This document shows, in pieces, positions 17,518 to 27,041 of a stretch of 55,821 nucleotides of DNA. Every line of letters starts with the position of its first letter. The first letter of the stretch is position 1. The stretch spans positions 1 through 55,821 of the forward strand of contig JALRKV010000039.1 of the NCBI GenBank assembly GCA_023254735.1, in the 5' to 3' direction. The DNA is from Pseudomonadales bacterium. Lineage in GTDB: Bacteria > Pseudomonadota > Gammaproteobacteria > Pseudomonadales > Pseudohongiellaceae. Under the pieces are notes generated by a model. It ran no database searches and had not been told where the DNA came from. It saw only the letters and a program-made list of their open reading frames with translations. The translations under genes were made by a program, and so were the position numbers.

Positions 17518-18465
17518 CTAGTCAGCGAAAAACTCACTGACCAGCGTTCGGTCTTCAAAGAATGACGCTAAATTCGCCTTAACAAGATTGCCCATCGCCG
17601 CTCTTGTTTCACCCGTCGCGCTCCCAATGTGTGGCAGGAGTACTACATTGTCCATGGCGACCAGTTCGGCGGGTACTGAGGGTTCTTGGGCGTAAACATC
17701 GAGTCCTGCGGCTGCAATTTTATTCTGTTGTAATGCATTAACGAGTGCGGCCTCGTCGACACTTTGGCCTCTGCCGACATTAACAAACACGCCCTCGGTA
17801 CCGAGGTTTTCGAAAAACGACGCATTGAATAGTTTTGATGTTGCAGGTCCTCCTGGTAGTACGTTGACAACGATGTCGCTCGCGCGAGCGAGTTCGTTGA
17901 GCGTTTCACAATAGGTATAGTCGCAGTCTTTGGGTTTGCGGTTGTGGTATGCAACGTTGAGTTTGAATCCTTTCGCTCTGTCAGCGATTTCTTGGCCAAT
18001 GCGTCCAAGGCCTGCTATTCCCAATGTCTTACCTGCGAGACTCTTTCCGAGTGGGAGAGGGCCTTTTGCCCATTTTCCTGCGCGTACGAAGGCATCCGCG
18101 ACGATGAATCTTCGCGCACAGGCGATGATGAGTCCTATCGCAATATCAGCCACGGCATCGTCAAGGACGCTCGGTGTATTCGTGACCTTAATGTTGCAGC
18201 GCTTGGTTTCAGCAAAATCGATACCATCGACGCCCACGCCAAAGCAGGAGATGAGTTCAAGTGAGTCGAGGGTATAGAGCAGCGGGTCTGTCGCCCATGA
18301 GGCGGACGCCGCAGCGATGCAGCGACCCTCGAGCGAGGCTAAGGTGGCTTTTTTCTGATCCTCATCGAGAGTCCAAAGATGAACCGTGTCGTAGATCGCA
18401 TCCAATGCCTCGATTGTAGGCGGATGAAAGTTATTGGCGATAATTAGCTTATGTTTGGCCTGCAT
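17518..18465 (-). CDS. D-2-hydroxyacid dehydrogenase (glyoxylate/hydroxypyruvate reductase-like)
   Basis: The 315-residue product has the Rossmann NAD(P) motif GLGRIG near residue 155. It also has the catalytic set of the D-isomer 2-hydroxyacid dehydrogenases: Arg in NVGRGQ, Glu in YAQEP and His in LLPHIGSATGETR. These enzymes reduce 2-oxoacids such as glyoxylate or hydroxypyruvate to D-hydroxyacids. NRKP after the second strand of the fold suggests NADPH preference, which is an inference. A purine-rich 12-bp repeat lies immediately upstream of its start codon. It converges on the cyclase gene with only 28 bp between. Confidence 0.85.
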   Translation of the reverse strand: MQAKHKLIIANNFHPPTIEALDAIYDTVHLWTLDEDQKKATLASLEGRCIAAASASWATDPLLYTLDSLELISCFGVGVDGIDFAETKRCNIKVTNTPSVLDDAVADIAIGLIIACARRFIVADAFVRAGKWAKGPLPLGKSLAGKTLGIAGLGRIGQEIADRAKGFKLNVAYHNRKPKDCDYTYCETLNELARASDIVVNVLPGGPATSKLFNASFFENLGTEGVFVNVGRGQSVDEAALVNALQQNKIAAAGLDVYAQEPSVPAELVAMDNVVLLPHIGSATGETRAAMGNLVKANLASFFEDRTLVSEFFAD

Positions 18466-18807
18466 TGTTCTCTTTGTCCTGTCTCTCTAGTTGTCTCTCT
18501 AGCTGTCTCTCTAACTGTCGATCTCTCGGTCTCTTTCTATATTTCCATCTTTCGGTCGTTCTGTCTTGTCGACTTGTGTTCTTGCGGTTTCGCTTAATCG
18601 ATCGCACGCCGGTCGTGTCTGTTCATAGTGCATTTCAAAGTACATTAAATTAAATAGTAACTTTAGGGGTGCATTGGCCGCTTTATCTCACAAACCCCTG
18701 CTGACTTTAAGTCTAGATTGCGTGGGTAGCGACTATTCCGTACATTCACCTCTTGAGCTGTGCAGGTCAAGCCAACAGCCTGGCCGACTCCCGAGGTAGA
18801 TGTAACC
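18466..18807. other. intergenic region between hydroxyacid dehydrogenase and selA
   Basis: This divergent region holds the 12-bp repeats at 18481-18516, a pyrimidine-rich plus strand up to about 18590, and an AT-rich stretch around 18640-18670 that could contain promoters. A frame open on the plus strand at 18465-18653 is low-complexity (Ser/Cys/Leu) and is not taken as a gene. Confidence 0.5.
18481..18516. repeat. three 12-bp tandem repeats beside a start codon
   Basis: GTCTCTCTAGTT, GTCTCTCTAGCT and GTCTCTCTAACT follow one another, and a degenerate fourth copy begins at 18517. On the minus strand these are purine-rich (AGAGAGAC) and lie 16-51 bases upstream of the dehydrogenase ATG at 18465, in its leader or promoter. 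Changes in copy number could alter expression; this is inference only. Confidence 0.7.
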
Positions 18808-20220
18808 ATGAATGATCAACGAGCGTTCGCGCTTATCCCTCCAGTCGATAGTATTCTTAAAGAGCCGGCGTTGCATTCCGCGATCACCGCCTATGGTCGT
18901 GAGCCGGTAAAATTAGCCATTCGATCCGAGGTCGAGGTTCTCCGCCGCGCAATGGCGCGCGCTGCGGGTGAGTTTTTAGACCAGTCGCGGGAGCGAATAA
19001 GTCAGCGGGTGGCCGAGGCCGCGGTGTTGAGGATCGAGTCGGAGTACCGGCCGCTGTTCCGACCGGTGTTTAATTTAACGGGAACAGTCATCCATACCAA
19101 CCTAGGGCGGTCGAGACTGCCCGACTCCGCGATAGCTGCGATGGCCATAGCCGCTGGTGAGGCAGTCGACCTCGAATATAACTTACAAACGGGCAAGCGC
19201 GGCGATAGAGACTCGCATCTAGAGGGTCTTATCTGCGAGCTTACCGGTGCCGAAGCGGCAACAGTCGTGAATAACAATGCGGCAGCGGTGGTGCTGCTCC
19301 TCAACACACTCGCCAGAGAGCGAGAGGTGTTGATTTCACGTGGTGAACTGGTTGAAATCGGTGGCGCCTTCCGCATACCCGATGTGATGGAAAGTGCCGG
19401 TGCGAAGCTGCGAGAAGTGGGTACTACCAATCGGACTCACGCGCGCGATTTCGAATCAGCGCTCACGCCTCTAACAGCCTTGGTGATGAAAGTGCACGCG
19501 AGCAACTACGAAATACGCGGATTTACAAGTGCAGTTCCCGAAGCAGAACTCGCCGGTATTGCTCACGACGCGGGCATACCGTTCGTGTCTGATCTAGGGA
19601 GTGGTTGTCTTGTCGATATGGCTCGCTTCGGACTCCCCCCAGAGCCGACTGTGAGGGCGACAATCGAAGCAGGTGCTGATCTCGTTACTTTTAGCGGCGA
19701 TAAACTACTCGGTGGGCCGCAATCAGGAATCATCGTGGGTCGTGCTGATCTGATAAAGCGAATCAAGGCCAACCCGCTTAAACGCGCACTGCGCGTCGAC
19801 AAGACAGTGCTGGCAGGATTGTTGGCTGTTTTACAGCTCTATCGAGATCCAGAGTCGCTTCCGCAGCGGTTGCCGCTACTGGCAGACCTCACGCGTCCAC
19901 TCCAAGAGATTGACGCAGCGATCGCGCGTATTATGCCGGTCGTTAGCGATGCGGTTGGTGATTCGTTCTTTGTCGATGTAATCGATTGTAAGAGTCAAAT
20001 TGGCAGTGGCGCATTGCCGCTAGAATTGATGCCGAGCCGGGCTATTTCTCTCTCGCTACGCTCGGGACAGAGCGACGCAGCACTGACTGAACTCGCTGCT
20101 AGATTACGCGCATTGCCCAAGCCTATCATTGGTCGACTCTCAGATGGCTCACTCATTCTCGACGTTCGATGCTTGCGAGACGAGCAAGGCTTTTGTGAGC
20201 AGTTGCAAAGACTTGAATAA
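18808..20220 (+). CDS. selA: L-seryl-tRNA(Sec) selenium transferase SelA
   Basis: SelA is a PLP enzyme that converts seryl-tRNA(Sec) to selenocysteinyl-tRNA using selenophosphate. The 470-residue product has the family's N-terminal tRNA-binding region, the FNLTGTVIHTNLGRS segment, and FSGDKLLGGPQ with the PLP-binding Lys near residue 299. ATG at 18808 is chosen over an upstream in-frame start because GAGGT precedes it and the protein then begins like E. coli SelA (463 residues). selB is about 9.4 kb upstream on the opposite strand. No selD or intact tRNA(Sec) was found in the window. All conserved parts are intact, so it should be functional. Confidence 0.95.
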   Translation: MNDQRAFALIPPVDSILKEPALHSAITAYGREPVKLAIRSEVEVLRRAMARAAGEFLDQSRERISQRVAEAAVLRIESEYRPLFRPVFNLTGTVIHTNLGRSRLPDSAIAAMAIAAGEAVDLEYNLQTGKRGDRDSHLEGLICELTGAEAATVVNNNAAAVVLLLNTLAREREVLISRGELVEIGGAFRIPDVMESAGAKLREVGTTNRTHARDFESALTPLTALVMKVHASNYEIRGFTSAVPEAELAGIAHDAGIPFVSDLGSGCLVDMARFGLPPEPTVRATIEAGADLVTFSGDKLLGGPQSGIIVGRADLIKRIKANPLKRALRVDKTVLAGLLAVLQLYRDPESLPQRLPLLADLTRPLQEIDAAIARIMPVVSDAVGDSFFVDVIDCKSQIGSGALPLELMPSRAISLSLRSGQSDAALTELAARLRALPKPIIGRLSDGSLILDVRCLRDEQGFCEQLQRLE

Positions 20221-20258
20221 ATGATTTGAGTCGATACTGTCTAGTGGGAGGTAGCGAC

Positions 20259-21446
20259 TTATTGCGAGCCTGCCACGCGCGTTCCCGCCAAGAAAAACAG
20301 CAACGAGGCAACCGATGCGCCGAGCATCATAAGAAGCAGCGGATACACGGTGCCGTTAAAGATGACCGCCACAAGCTGAGCTGCTATTGCTGAAAATGCC
20401 ATCTGCAAAAAACCCGTGAGGCCCGAGGCTGTGCCTGCGAATCGCGGGAATTCATTAATCGCGGCCGCTTGCGCATTGGGCAGGGTAATGCCATTGCCGA
20501 GCACTGCTACGGCGACGGGGATAAATAGCGCGAGCGGGTGATGAAAGCCGAGCAGCTGCAGCGCAATAGCACAGACGATTCCAATAATGCCGGTGCTTGC
20601 GCCGAGCATTATTAAACGATTAATGCCGAGCGTTCGACCAAAATGCCGCGCTATGTAATTGCCGGTCATAAACCCCAGAGGCACCATAATGAAATAGTAG
20701 CCGTACTCCGTGGCTGGACGCTTAAGTACGGTAATCATGATTTCGGGCGCTGCCGAGATAAAGGCAAAAAATACGACCGATACGAAGCTGACACAGAAGG
20801 CATAGCCCCTGAATGCGCGCGAGCGGAATAGATGGGCGAAGTTCCCTAACATCGCACTGATGCCATCGAACGGCACCGGCTCCGCTAAGGTCTCTGTGAG
20901 AGACGCGCGCAGCACCAACATTATTCCTAGGCTGAGCACTGCCATGACCAGAAACACCGATTCCCAACCAAAGCGAGACATTATTTCACCGCCGACGGCA
21001 GGTGAGAACATGGGCATCACCACCATCACCATAACGAGCGTTGCAATCACTCGCGCAGCCTGCTCAGGGCCATAGACATCTCTCACGATAGCGCGTGCCA
21101 GCACAAGCCCAACGGCGCCGCCAAAAGCCTGAATGATTCGCCCTGCGATAAGCATCTCGATTGTGCTTGCGAAAAAACAGAAGAGCGAGCCAATAATCGT
21201 GATACAGAGGCCTAGAATCATAATGGGACGTCGGCCGAACTGATCCGAGAGCGGTCCGTAGGTAAGTGTGCCTATCGCAATCGCGAGCATGGACAGACTT
21301 AGGGTTAGTTGAGCAACCTCGGCGCTAACTTCGAAAGTTTCTTTGATTACTGGAATTGCCGGCAGCAATATTTGCATCGCCGTCGGCCCGAGCGCGGAGG
21401 TGGCCGCGAGGAGGACGATGACTCGCTTTGCTAAGGTGTTCTCCAT
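20259..21446 (-). CDS. Bcr/CflA-type drug efflux MFS transporter
   Basis: The 395-residue product has about twelve membrane helices and the DHA1 drug:proton antiporter features of the Bcr/CflA group. These include GPLSDQFGRRPIM after the second helix, a conserved RIIQAFGGAVGLVLARAIVRD segment and the helix-5 motif region. Such pumps export bicyclomycin, chloramphenicol or cystine-like compounds; the substrate here is unknown. It converges on selA with 38 bp between. It lies just downstream of the envelope operon on the same strand, 54 bp after its last stop, but is transcribed from upstream of 21446 and so is unlinked in reading order only by that short gap. Confidence 0.82.
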   Translation of the reverse strand: MENTLAKRVIVLLAATSALGPTAMQILLPAIPVIKETFEVSAEVAQLTLSLSMLAIAIGTLTYGPLSDQFGRRPIMILGLCITIIGSLFCFFASTIEMLIAGRIIQAFGGAVGLVLARAIVRDVYGPEQAARVIATLVMVMVVMPMFSPAVGGEIMSRFGWESVFLVMAVLSLGIMLVLRASLTETLAEPVPFDGISAMLGNFAHLFRSRAFRGYAFCVSFVSVVFFAFISAAPEIMITVLKRPATEYGYYFIMVPLGFMTGNYIARHFGRTLGINRLIMLGASTGIIGIVCAIALQLLGFHHPLALFIPVAVAVLGNGITLPNAQAAAINEFPRFAGTASGLTGFLQMAFSAIAAQLVAVIFNGTVYPLLLMMLGASVASLLFFLAGTRVAGSQ

Positions 21447-21500
21447 GACTTCTTACTTCTCGCAGCGAGCCGATGTGGCGATTGGGTTAACTTTGTCTGT

Positions 21501-23582
21501 TTAAAAATTCGGTAGTGCGTTTTCGCTGCCGTAACTCTGTGATCTTAATACGACGCTCGCGCCCATGAGCGCCGAAAGCTGAGCCTTGCTCAGATCGACA
21601 CCGACACCAAAAAGCTGACGCTGAAATTCGACGACTATTTCCGCAGGATCTAATGCGTTCGGTGCAGGAGTGTAGCACGAAAGCACGGCGCCCTCGCCGT
21701 CGCGCAGGCAAAGTGAAGTTGCTGCGATTTCTAATGCGAGTCCTTCGGGTATCGCGTTGAACCTAGGTGAGACGGTAAGTTTAGCCGCAAGTGCGAGCGC
21801 TAGATCACTCCCATCGTGGCTAAGCGCCACTGGAATGTTGCCGCCCAGTCGACGAGCGAGGCTTGGATCTTGTCTTAGCGAGGTGCTCAACAGGGAGCGC
21901 GCCGCGAGGGTGTCGCCTTTGCTCCAATAGGCTTGAGCTAGGTGCCATTGCACGCGCGCGCGGAGCAAGACTTCGACGCTCGGGAGTAGCGATAGAGCAA
22001 GCGTGCCCTCGCTAATGACGCGGTCGAACTCCTTTTGCAGTGCGGCTGTCTCTGTAACAAAAGCATGTTTGTAGCCCGGCGCGCCACGGAAGGAGCCTCG
22101 GATTTCGGCGTCATCGATCAGTAGATCAAAAACGCCGGCGCCTAGCAGTTTCGCGATCTCAGGCTCCATCCATTCCGGTATGTGCACATCGAGCGGCGCA
22201 TAGGGGCGGAGTCGATCGCGCATGGTTTCGGCGTTAGCGAAAAGAGACGCTGCACGGCGACCTGCGCGCCAGGCAGCGAGACGCGTGAGTTGCGCTTTGG
22301 CAAAGGAGGTGAGCCTCAATTGCCACTCTTGTGCAGAGGCATACTCAAGTTGACGTTCGTAATCAGCGCGAAGGGCGAGGGTTGTGAGCAGTGCCGCGAT
22401 AGCATCTTTCTGCGCGTCGTCGGCGCTAAAATTGCCGTTACGATCCGGCTGATTCAAGGCGGATTCGGCCAGGCGCGCCGCATCCTCCGTGTAGCCTGCA
22501 ATGAGCAGAAAGGCTGCGCTTACGAGGAAGTGCTCGGCACGATTGCTGACGCCAATCAGAGGGTCCTGCCTGTTACGCCAGATCAACATTTGCTCGAGTG
22601 CACTCTGGGCATCGTCGAAGCGGCTCTGAGCCAAGGTCAGATAAAGCTTCTGAATCCAAGGGTTGGACACGCTGCTCGGATTTGGATAGCGGGTGGCTCT
22701 GTCGATTAGGCTTTCTGCTTGATCGACACGGAGTCTGCTCAAGGCTACCTCTGCGGCGTTGGTAAGCGTCACTGTGCTTAATTCCTGTCTGTCACCCTGT
22801 GCTGCTTCGTCTAGTTCGAGTGCCTTATCGCAGGCTGGCGCCGAGAGAGTCTCGTGAGGCTCGCTGAGCTCTACCGCGCAGAGAGTATTCCACGCCTGCG
22901 CCTCGGAGAACCGGTCTACATCCTCTGCGGCTAAAACGCGCAGCGCACTCTGCCGCGCGTCGTCGAAACGACCGAGTTTGATAAGCGGCCAGCCTTTGTA
23001 GGGTTCCAGATCAACCCCATAGGCTTCCGCTAAGGCATCCAAATAGCGGAGAGATTCTTCCTGATTGCCGATAAGCTGATGGATGGAAGAGAGTTGATTC
23101 AGGGTGAGGTAGTGCCATAGTGGCGTCTGCGGTTTTGCGTCTATTGGCGCTTCGGCGCTCACCTCAATCATCTGGTCAAACGAACGGATTTTGCTGTTGG
23201 CTTCGGCCTGATTAAGGTGGAACAGCGCGCGTGGGACATTACCCTCAACCGTTAATAATACCTCCGCGAGGGTGTAATGCGCTGCCGCAGAATCCGGCTC
23301 TTTGGATAACCATTGCTCTGCGAGCTCTCGCGCGCGGATGTGCAGATTAGCATCGAGCGCGCTACACACTGCGAGGGCTTCGGGTTCGACAATAGTGCGC
23401 AGGCCAAAGCAAATTTCTGGTGCAGGCAGCGCTATCTCAGCAAGATCTTGTCCCCTCGCCTCGATGCTCAAGGTCAGCGGAAGTGCTGCGCACAAAAGCC
23501 AGAGGGCCGCATTAAGCAGAGGACGCTGTTGGATCGAGCGGCAGGCTTCCGTCGGCGCTTTCCCTGCAAAATTTTCAGTCAT
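21501..23582 (-). CDS. exported TPR-repeat protein of the DUF58/MoxR operon
   Basis: The 693-residue product has an N-terminal hydrophobic segment (LLNAALWLLCAALPLTLSIEA) that looks like a signal peptide or anchor. A long alpha-helical body follows, with degenerate tetratricopeptide-like helix pairs (for example SAAAHYTLAEVLLTV, HLAQAYWSKGDTLAARSLL). No enzyme motif is seen. ATG at 23582 is preferred; the frame is open to a TTG at 23645, which would overlap moxR. It is the last gene of a four-gene operon with DUF58, transglutaminase and MoxR. It is probably a periplasmic scaffold for that system, but this is inferred from context alone. Confidence 0.6.
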   Translation of the reverse strand: MTENFAGKAPTEACRSIQQRPLLNAALWLLCAALPLTLSIEARGQDLAEIALPAPEICFGLRTIVEPEALAVCSALDANLHIRARELAEQWLSKEPDSAAAHYTLAEVLLTVEGNVPRALFHLNQAEANSKIRSFDQMIEVSAEAPIDAKPQTPLWHYLTLNQLSSIHQLIGNQEESLRYLDALAEAYGVDLEPYKGWPLIKLGRFDDARQSALRVLAAEDVDRFSEAQAWNTLCAVELSEPHETLSAPACDKALELDEAAQGDRQELSTVTLTNAAEVALSRLRVDQAESLIDRATRYPNPSSVSNPWIQKLYLTLAQSRFDDAQSALEQMLIWRNRQDPLIGVSNRAEHFLVSAAFLLIAGYTEDAARLAESALNQPDRNGNFSADDAQKDAIAALLTTLALRADYERQLEYASAQEWQLRLTSFAKAQLTRLAAWRAGRRAASLFANAETMRDRLRPYAPLDVHIPEWMEPEIAKLLGAGVFDLLIDDAEIRGSFRGAPGYKHAFVTETAALQKEFDRVISEGTLALSLLPSVEVLLRARVQWHLAQAYWSKGDTLAARSLLSTSLRQDPSLARRLGGNIPVALSHDGSDLALALAAKLTVSPRFNAIPEGLALEIAATSLCLRDGEGAVLSCYTPAPNALDPAEIVVEFQRQLFGVGVDLSKAQLSALMGASVVLRSQSYGSENALPNF

Positions 23583-23622
23583 CCTCGCGAAAATCCTCTC
23601 GCATTGGCCTAGAGCGCCTGCT

Positions 23623-24723
23623 CTATCGAAGGGTGGATCGGGCAAGCTGCTCCATCGCAGGCAGCATGATTTCTTGCAGTAGTGTTTTTACGTCGCCTGC
23701 GCCCGGTGCGAGCTCAAGGCGGTGAGCGAATACATGCGGCAGCAGTTTTTCGATATCGGCTGCACTGACATAACTGCGCCCGTCGAGTGCGGCCGCCGCT
23801 TTCAACGCGGGCAGCATAAGCACGATGCTACGGGTGGAATTGCCTTGCAGAACACGCGAATCACGCCTCAACTCTCGCGAAATATCGACCAGTGCGACTT
23901 TTATTGCGTCGCTGATTACTACGTTGGACGCAATGGCTCGACGCGCTCTTAGTAGCGATTGCTGAGTCACTGTTTTCGTTTTCTCGGCCTCTTGGCCTGT
24001 GTTTCCCTGCTGCCGGTTGAGGTGGCTTGATAAGACTGCTAACTCGGCGTCGCGATCGATGTGCTCCATAGTCAATTTAAACAAAAATCGATCGAGCTGC
24101 GGCGTTGGTAGGGGGTATGTGCCAACCAAATCCAGGGGGTTTTGTGTCGCGATAACGAAAAACAGCTCGCCTAGCGGGTAGGTCGTGTTGTCAACGGACA
24201 CCTGTTTCTCCCCCATCGCCTCGAGCATCGCCGACTGCACTTTGGGTGATGTGCGGTTGATCTCATCAGCAAGCACTACATGCGCAAACAGCGGCCCGCG
24301 GCGAAAATAGAAGCTGTTATTGCTCGGGTCGAAAATTGGCACGCCGGTAACATCAGAAGGTAGCAGGTCAGGTGTAAATTGGATCCGCCGGAACGCAGCA
24401 AGATCCTGTTCGGCAGTTGACTTATCGGATGACGAGAGCGGCACTGCTTCGCCGACTATTGCCTCGCCGAGGGTCTTCGCCAGGGTGGTTTTGCCGGAGC
24501 CGGGAAAATCCTCGAGCAGCACATGGCCATCTGAAACGAGCGCAATAATGCACAGCTCGATCACCTCATCGCGTCCGATGACGGTCTCTTTAACGATGCC
24601 TAGGAGTCGGACTAGAGTCTCACGGGCGGCAGCAAGTTCGTGTTGAGGATCTGAAGGATCCAGTGGGGATGTGCCAATTGCCGCCTGCGACTCATCGTCC
24701 GCTGTTACGTAGTCTAAACTCAT
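23623..24723 (-). CDS. MoxR-family AAA+ ATPase
   Basis: The 366-residue product has the MoxR signatures: Walker A GSGKTTLAKT near residue 75, Walker B VLADEINRTSPKVQSAMLEAM, sensor 1 IATQNP and a C-terminal lid. MoxR proteins act as chaperone-like ATPases with DUF58 and transglutaminase partners in cell-envelope assembly or stress. ATG at 24723 (MSLDY) has TTGGAG upstream; the frame extends only to a TTG at 24735. The gene lies 17 bp after the transglutaminase gene. The order here (DUF58, transglutaminase, MoxR, TPR) differs from the common MoxR-first order. Confidence 0.9.
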   Translation of the reverse strand: MSLDYVTADDESQAAIGTSPLDPSDPQHELAAARETLVRLLGIVKETVIGRDEVIELCIIALVSDGHVLLEDFPGSGKTTLAKTLGEAIVGEAVPLSSSDKSTAEQDLAAFRRIQFTPDLLPSDVTGVPIFDPSNNSFYFRRGPLFAHVVLADEINRTSPKVQSAMLEAMGEKQVSVDNTTYPLGELFFVIATQNPLDLVGTYPLPTPQLDRFLFKLTMEHIDRDAELAVLSSHLNRQQGNTGQEAEKTKTVTQQSLLRARRAIASNVVISDAIKVALVDISRELRRDSRVLQGNSTRSIVLMLPALKAAAALDGRSYVSAADIEKLLPHVFAHRLELAPGAGDVKTLLQEIMLPAMEQLARSTLR

Positions 24724-24740
24724 TAAAAACTCCAATCGGG

Positions 24741-27041
24741 CTAGCGTGTTGTCGACCAGCTAAAGGGATGCAGGGCGCCGAGCAGTCTGCGCCATAGGGG
24801 GAAGTTGGTTTGCAACTCGGAACGAACCGATCGTTCAAGTGAATCCCAATCGAGCGCGCTAAGCTTCGTGTCTCCGCTTTTCTTAGTGCGAGATTGATAA
24901 AGATTCGTTGTAGAGTCCTTAGCACCCAATGTTGCAGCCAAATGCGCGCTTGTGAGCTCAGTGAGACCCGGTGTGTAGGACGCGCAACGGGCTGCAAACG
25001 CCTCTCGCGATTCGCCGAACTCTCGTCTCAGACCAACGTCGGCGAGCCGATCGAGGGTCGCTCTGTAGCCGGTCAGTGATCGACGTGTTCCCGCTCCGAA
25101 ACGAGGCGCGAACCGCCGCTGAATCTTTGCGAGGTAGCCGAACATCACGATTAGTGCTGCGACGATAGCGAGATAGCGGCCAATTTGCCGCAACGAGGCT
25201 AAAGGATCGAAAGTCGATTCACGCTGCGCGTTCACAAACTGCTCGAAAGACGAGTCATTGCGCAGCATTTCTCCGAGAAGCTGTTGCAGATTGTCCTGCG
25301 GGTCGGTGGTCATATCGACAAGAGTCTGCTGAGGCGCCGGATCGATGATGACCCAGCCCACATCTTCGAAGTACACCTCGGGCCACGCGTGTCCATGAAT
25401 AGCCTGTATGAGTAAGGATGATCCGCCTGCTCGGTTACTTGCTGGCACGGAGTAACCCACGCCAACGCGTGCGGGGATGCCGAGACTGCGGTAGAGATAC
25501 ACTGCCGAGAAAGCAAAATGAACACAATAACCTGTGAGGTCGCCGAAAAGAAAGGAGGCCGCTGGGTCGGGTTCGGCGGCATGCGCGTTCTTTAGGCTGT
25601 AAATACCGTTTTCATCGAGATACCGTTTTATGGTCCATGCGCGCGCAAAGTCGTCCTGTGCAAATTCGGGTTTTAACGGCGCGGTTATCGACGCAGCGAG
25701 CTCTGCGTAGCGTTTATCATCAGGTAGGGTTAAGTATTGAGCGGCAACGTCGTCGCTCCATGCTTTATTGCCAGTCTTGCGTCCTAACAGCACATCGAAT
25801 TCGAAAAGGGGGACGTGGGAAATGGCCTCATAGGCATTGTCGAAGCGTGTGGCATTGGGATTTGGGATGCGTTTAAACGCTGTTGGCGTGTCTAGTCCAA
25901 AGGGCGAGCGGTGAGGAACTAACGTTCCTATTGTAGTTCGCACCGCCCTTCGCGGAGCGTCGGGCAGCGGAGAAATCGCGTAGTCAAGGCTTTGCTCGGT
26001 ATTCGAATCACGCGAATCGGTAGGGCGATCAAACCCCTTTAAAAGATCGGTATCCATGTCTGCACGCGTGGCGTAGTCGAGCCGCTGTCCGTTGAATTGT
26101 GAATAGGCAGATTCACGGAAATAATATGAGCCGTCGACGGGTTCATAGTCGTCGTGGAAAACGACGACGGCCACCGGCGCAGCTTTATCCTTGGGATCGT
26201 TCGTGCTGTCCTGGAAGGGGTTGTCCTCTTGACCACCGTTGCCTTGCTGTCCAGTGAGGCCGAGATTATTGGTGAGCTCGGGAGTCGGTAGACCGAAGCG
26301 GCTCACAAAAACAATGAGCAGAAGGCAGACGGCCGCGAGGGTGGCAAGATGGTAAACCGCGCGCACTTTGTTTGCTTCTTGCAGATTGATTGCAGTGAGC
26401 ACGAGCAGTGAAACAGTGCCTATGCCCATCAATAAATACGCAGGATCATAGCCGCGAATGAGCGCGAAGTCGCCAAGCATGAACGGGCGGTCGATCATGC
26501 CGTTGCGATGAGCGGTGAGCGTGAAGACGATTGCACAGGCAATGAACGTAAGCTCGCATAGCCTGCCAGCACCGCCTCGCTGCGAGAGTAAATGCAAGCT
26601 GCCGCAGACCGCTGCGGCTAATGCGAACCCTGCGATAAATTCTCCCACGCTGTAGAGAGCTAGCGGGTTATCTGCAGTCAGTGCGCTGGCACTTAGCAGT
26701 TCGCTTAGCTCGCTGCCGTTGCGCAGCACGGTGGCAATCAGCAAGCCGACAGAGGCGAGTAACAGGGCGACGGTGATTGCAGCGCTTAAGCGAAACTGGG
26801 CAAGCCTGCCTGTTTGGTAAAACTTATCTAGCAAGAATGGCACAAACAAAGCGCCAAAAACTGCGCCGGTCGAGCCGCTGGCTATGGTAATAGGGAGGCT
26901 CACAAGCCATGCGGCGAAAGCAACAGCGGCCAGGCGCAATAACTGAATTTTGCGATAGCTGCGCGCGTCATCTCCCCAGGCCGCCTGTTCAGCGCTGCCC
27001 GCGCTTGCTGAAAGTGGGAATAGCTTAGCCAAGAATCGCAT
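24741..27041 (-). CDS. membrane transglutaminase-like protein (TgpA type)
   Basis: The 766-residue product starts with about eight membrane segments (residues 30-250). It continues with an extracytoplasmic region bearing the transglutaminase-like triad: Cys in GYCVHFA near 504, His in HGHAWPEV near 551 and Asp in IIDPAP near 565. One more membrane helix near 620 (YLAIVAALIVMFGYL) and a cytoplasmic tail follow. This resembles TgpA of Pseudomonas aeruginosa, an inner-membrane protein with a periplasmic transglutaminase domain. Its start overlaps the DUF58 gene by 17 bp, pointing to translational coupling. The substrate is unknown. Confidence 0.85.
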   Translation of the reverse strand: MRFLAKLFPLSASAGSAEQAAWGDDARSYRKIQLLRLAAVAFAAWLVSLPITIASGSTGAVFGALFVPFLLDKFYQTGRLAQFRLSAAITVALLLASVGLLIATVLRNGSELSELLSASALTADNPLALYSVGEFIAGFALAAAVCGSLHLLSQRGGAGRLCELTFIACAIVFTLTAHRNGMIDRPFMLGDFALIRGYDPAYLLMGIGTVSLLVLTAINLQEANKVRAVYHLATLAAVCLLLIVFVSRFGLPTPELTNNLGLTGQQGNGGQEDNPFQDSTNDPKDKAAPVAVVVFHDDYEPVDGSYYFRESAYSQFNGQRLDYATRADMDTDLLKGFDRPTDSRDSNTEQSLDYAISPLPDAPRRAVRTTIGTLVPHRSPFGLDTPTAFKRIPNPNATRFDNAYEAISHVPLFEFDVLLGRKTGNKAWSDDVAAQYLTLPDDKRYAELAASITAPLKPEFAQDDFARAWTIKRYLDENGIYSLKNAHAAEPDPAASFLFGDLTGYCVHFAFSAVYLYRSLGIPARVGVGYSVPASNRAGGSSLLIQAIHGHAWPEVYFEDVGWVIIDPAPQQTLVDMTTDPQDNLQQLLGEMLRNDSSFEQFVNAQRESTFDPLASLRQIGRYLAIVAALIVMFGYLAKIQRRFAPRFGAGTRRSLTGYRATLDRLADVGLRREFGESREAFAARCASYTPGLTELTSAHLAATLGAKDSTTNLYQSRTKKSGDTKLSALDWDSLERSVRSELQTNFPLWRRLLGALHPFSWSTTR

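Noticed and set aside
18465..18653. Short plus-strand frame rich in Ser, Cys and Leu
   Set aside because: It is a translation of a pyrimidine-rich repeat and has no ribosome site or conserved look.
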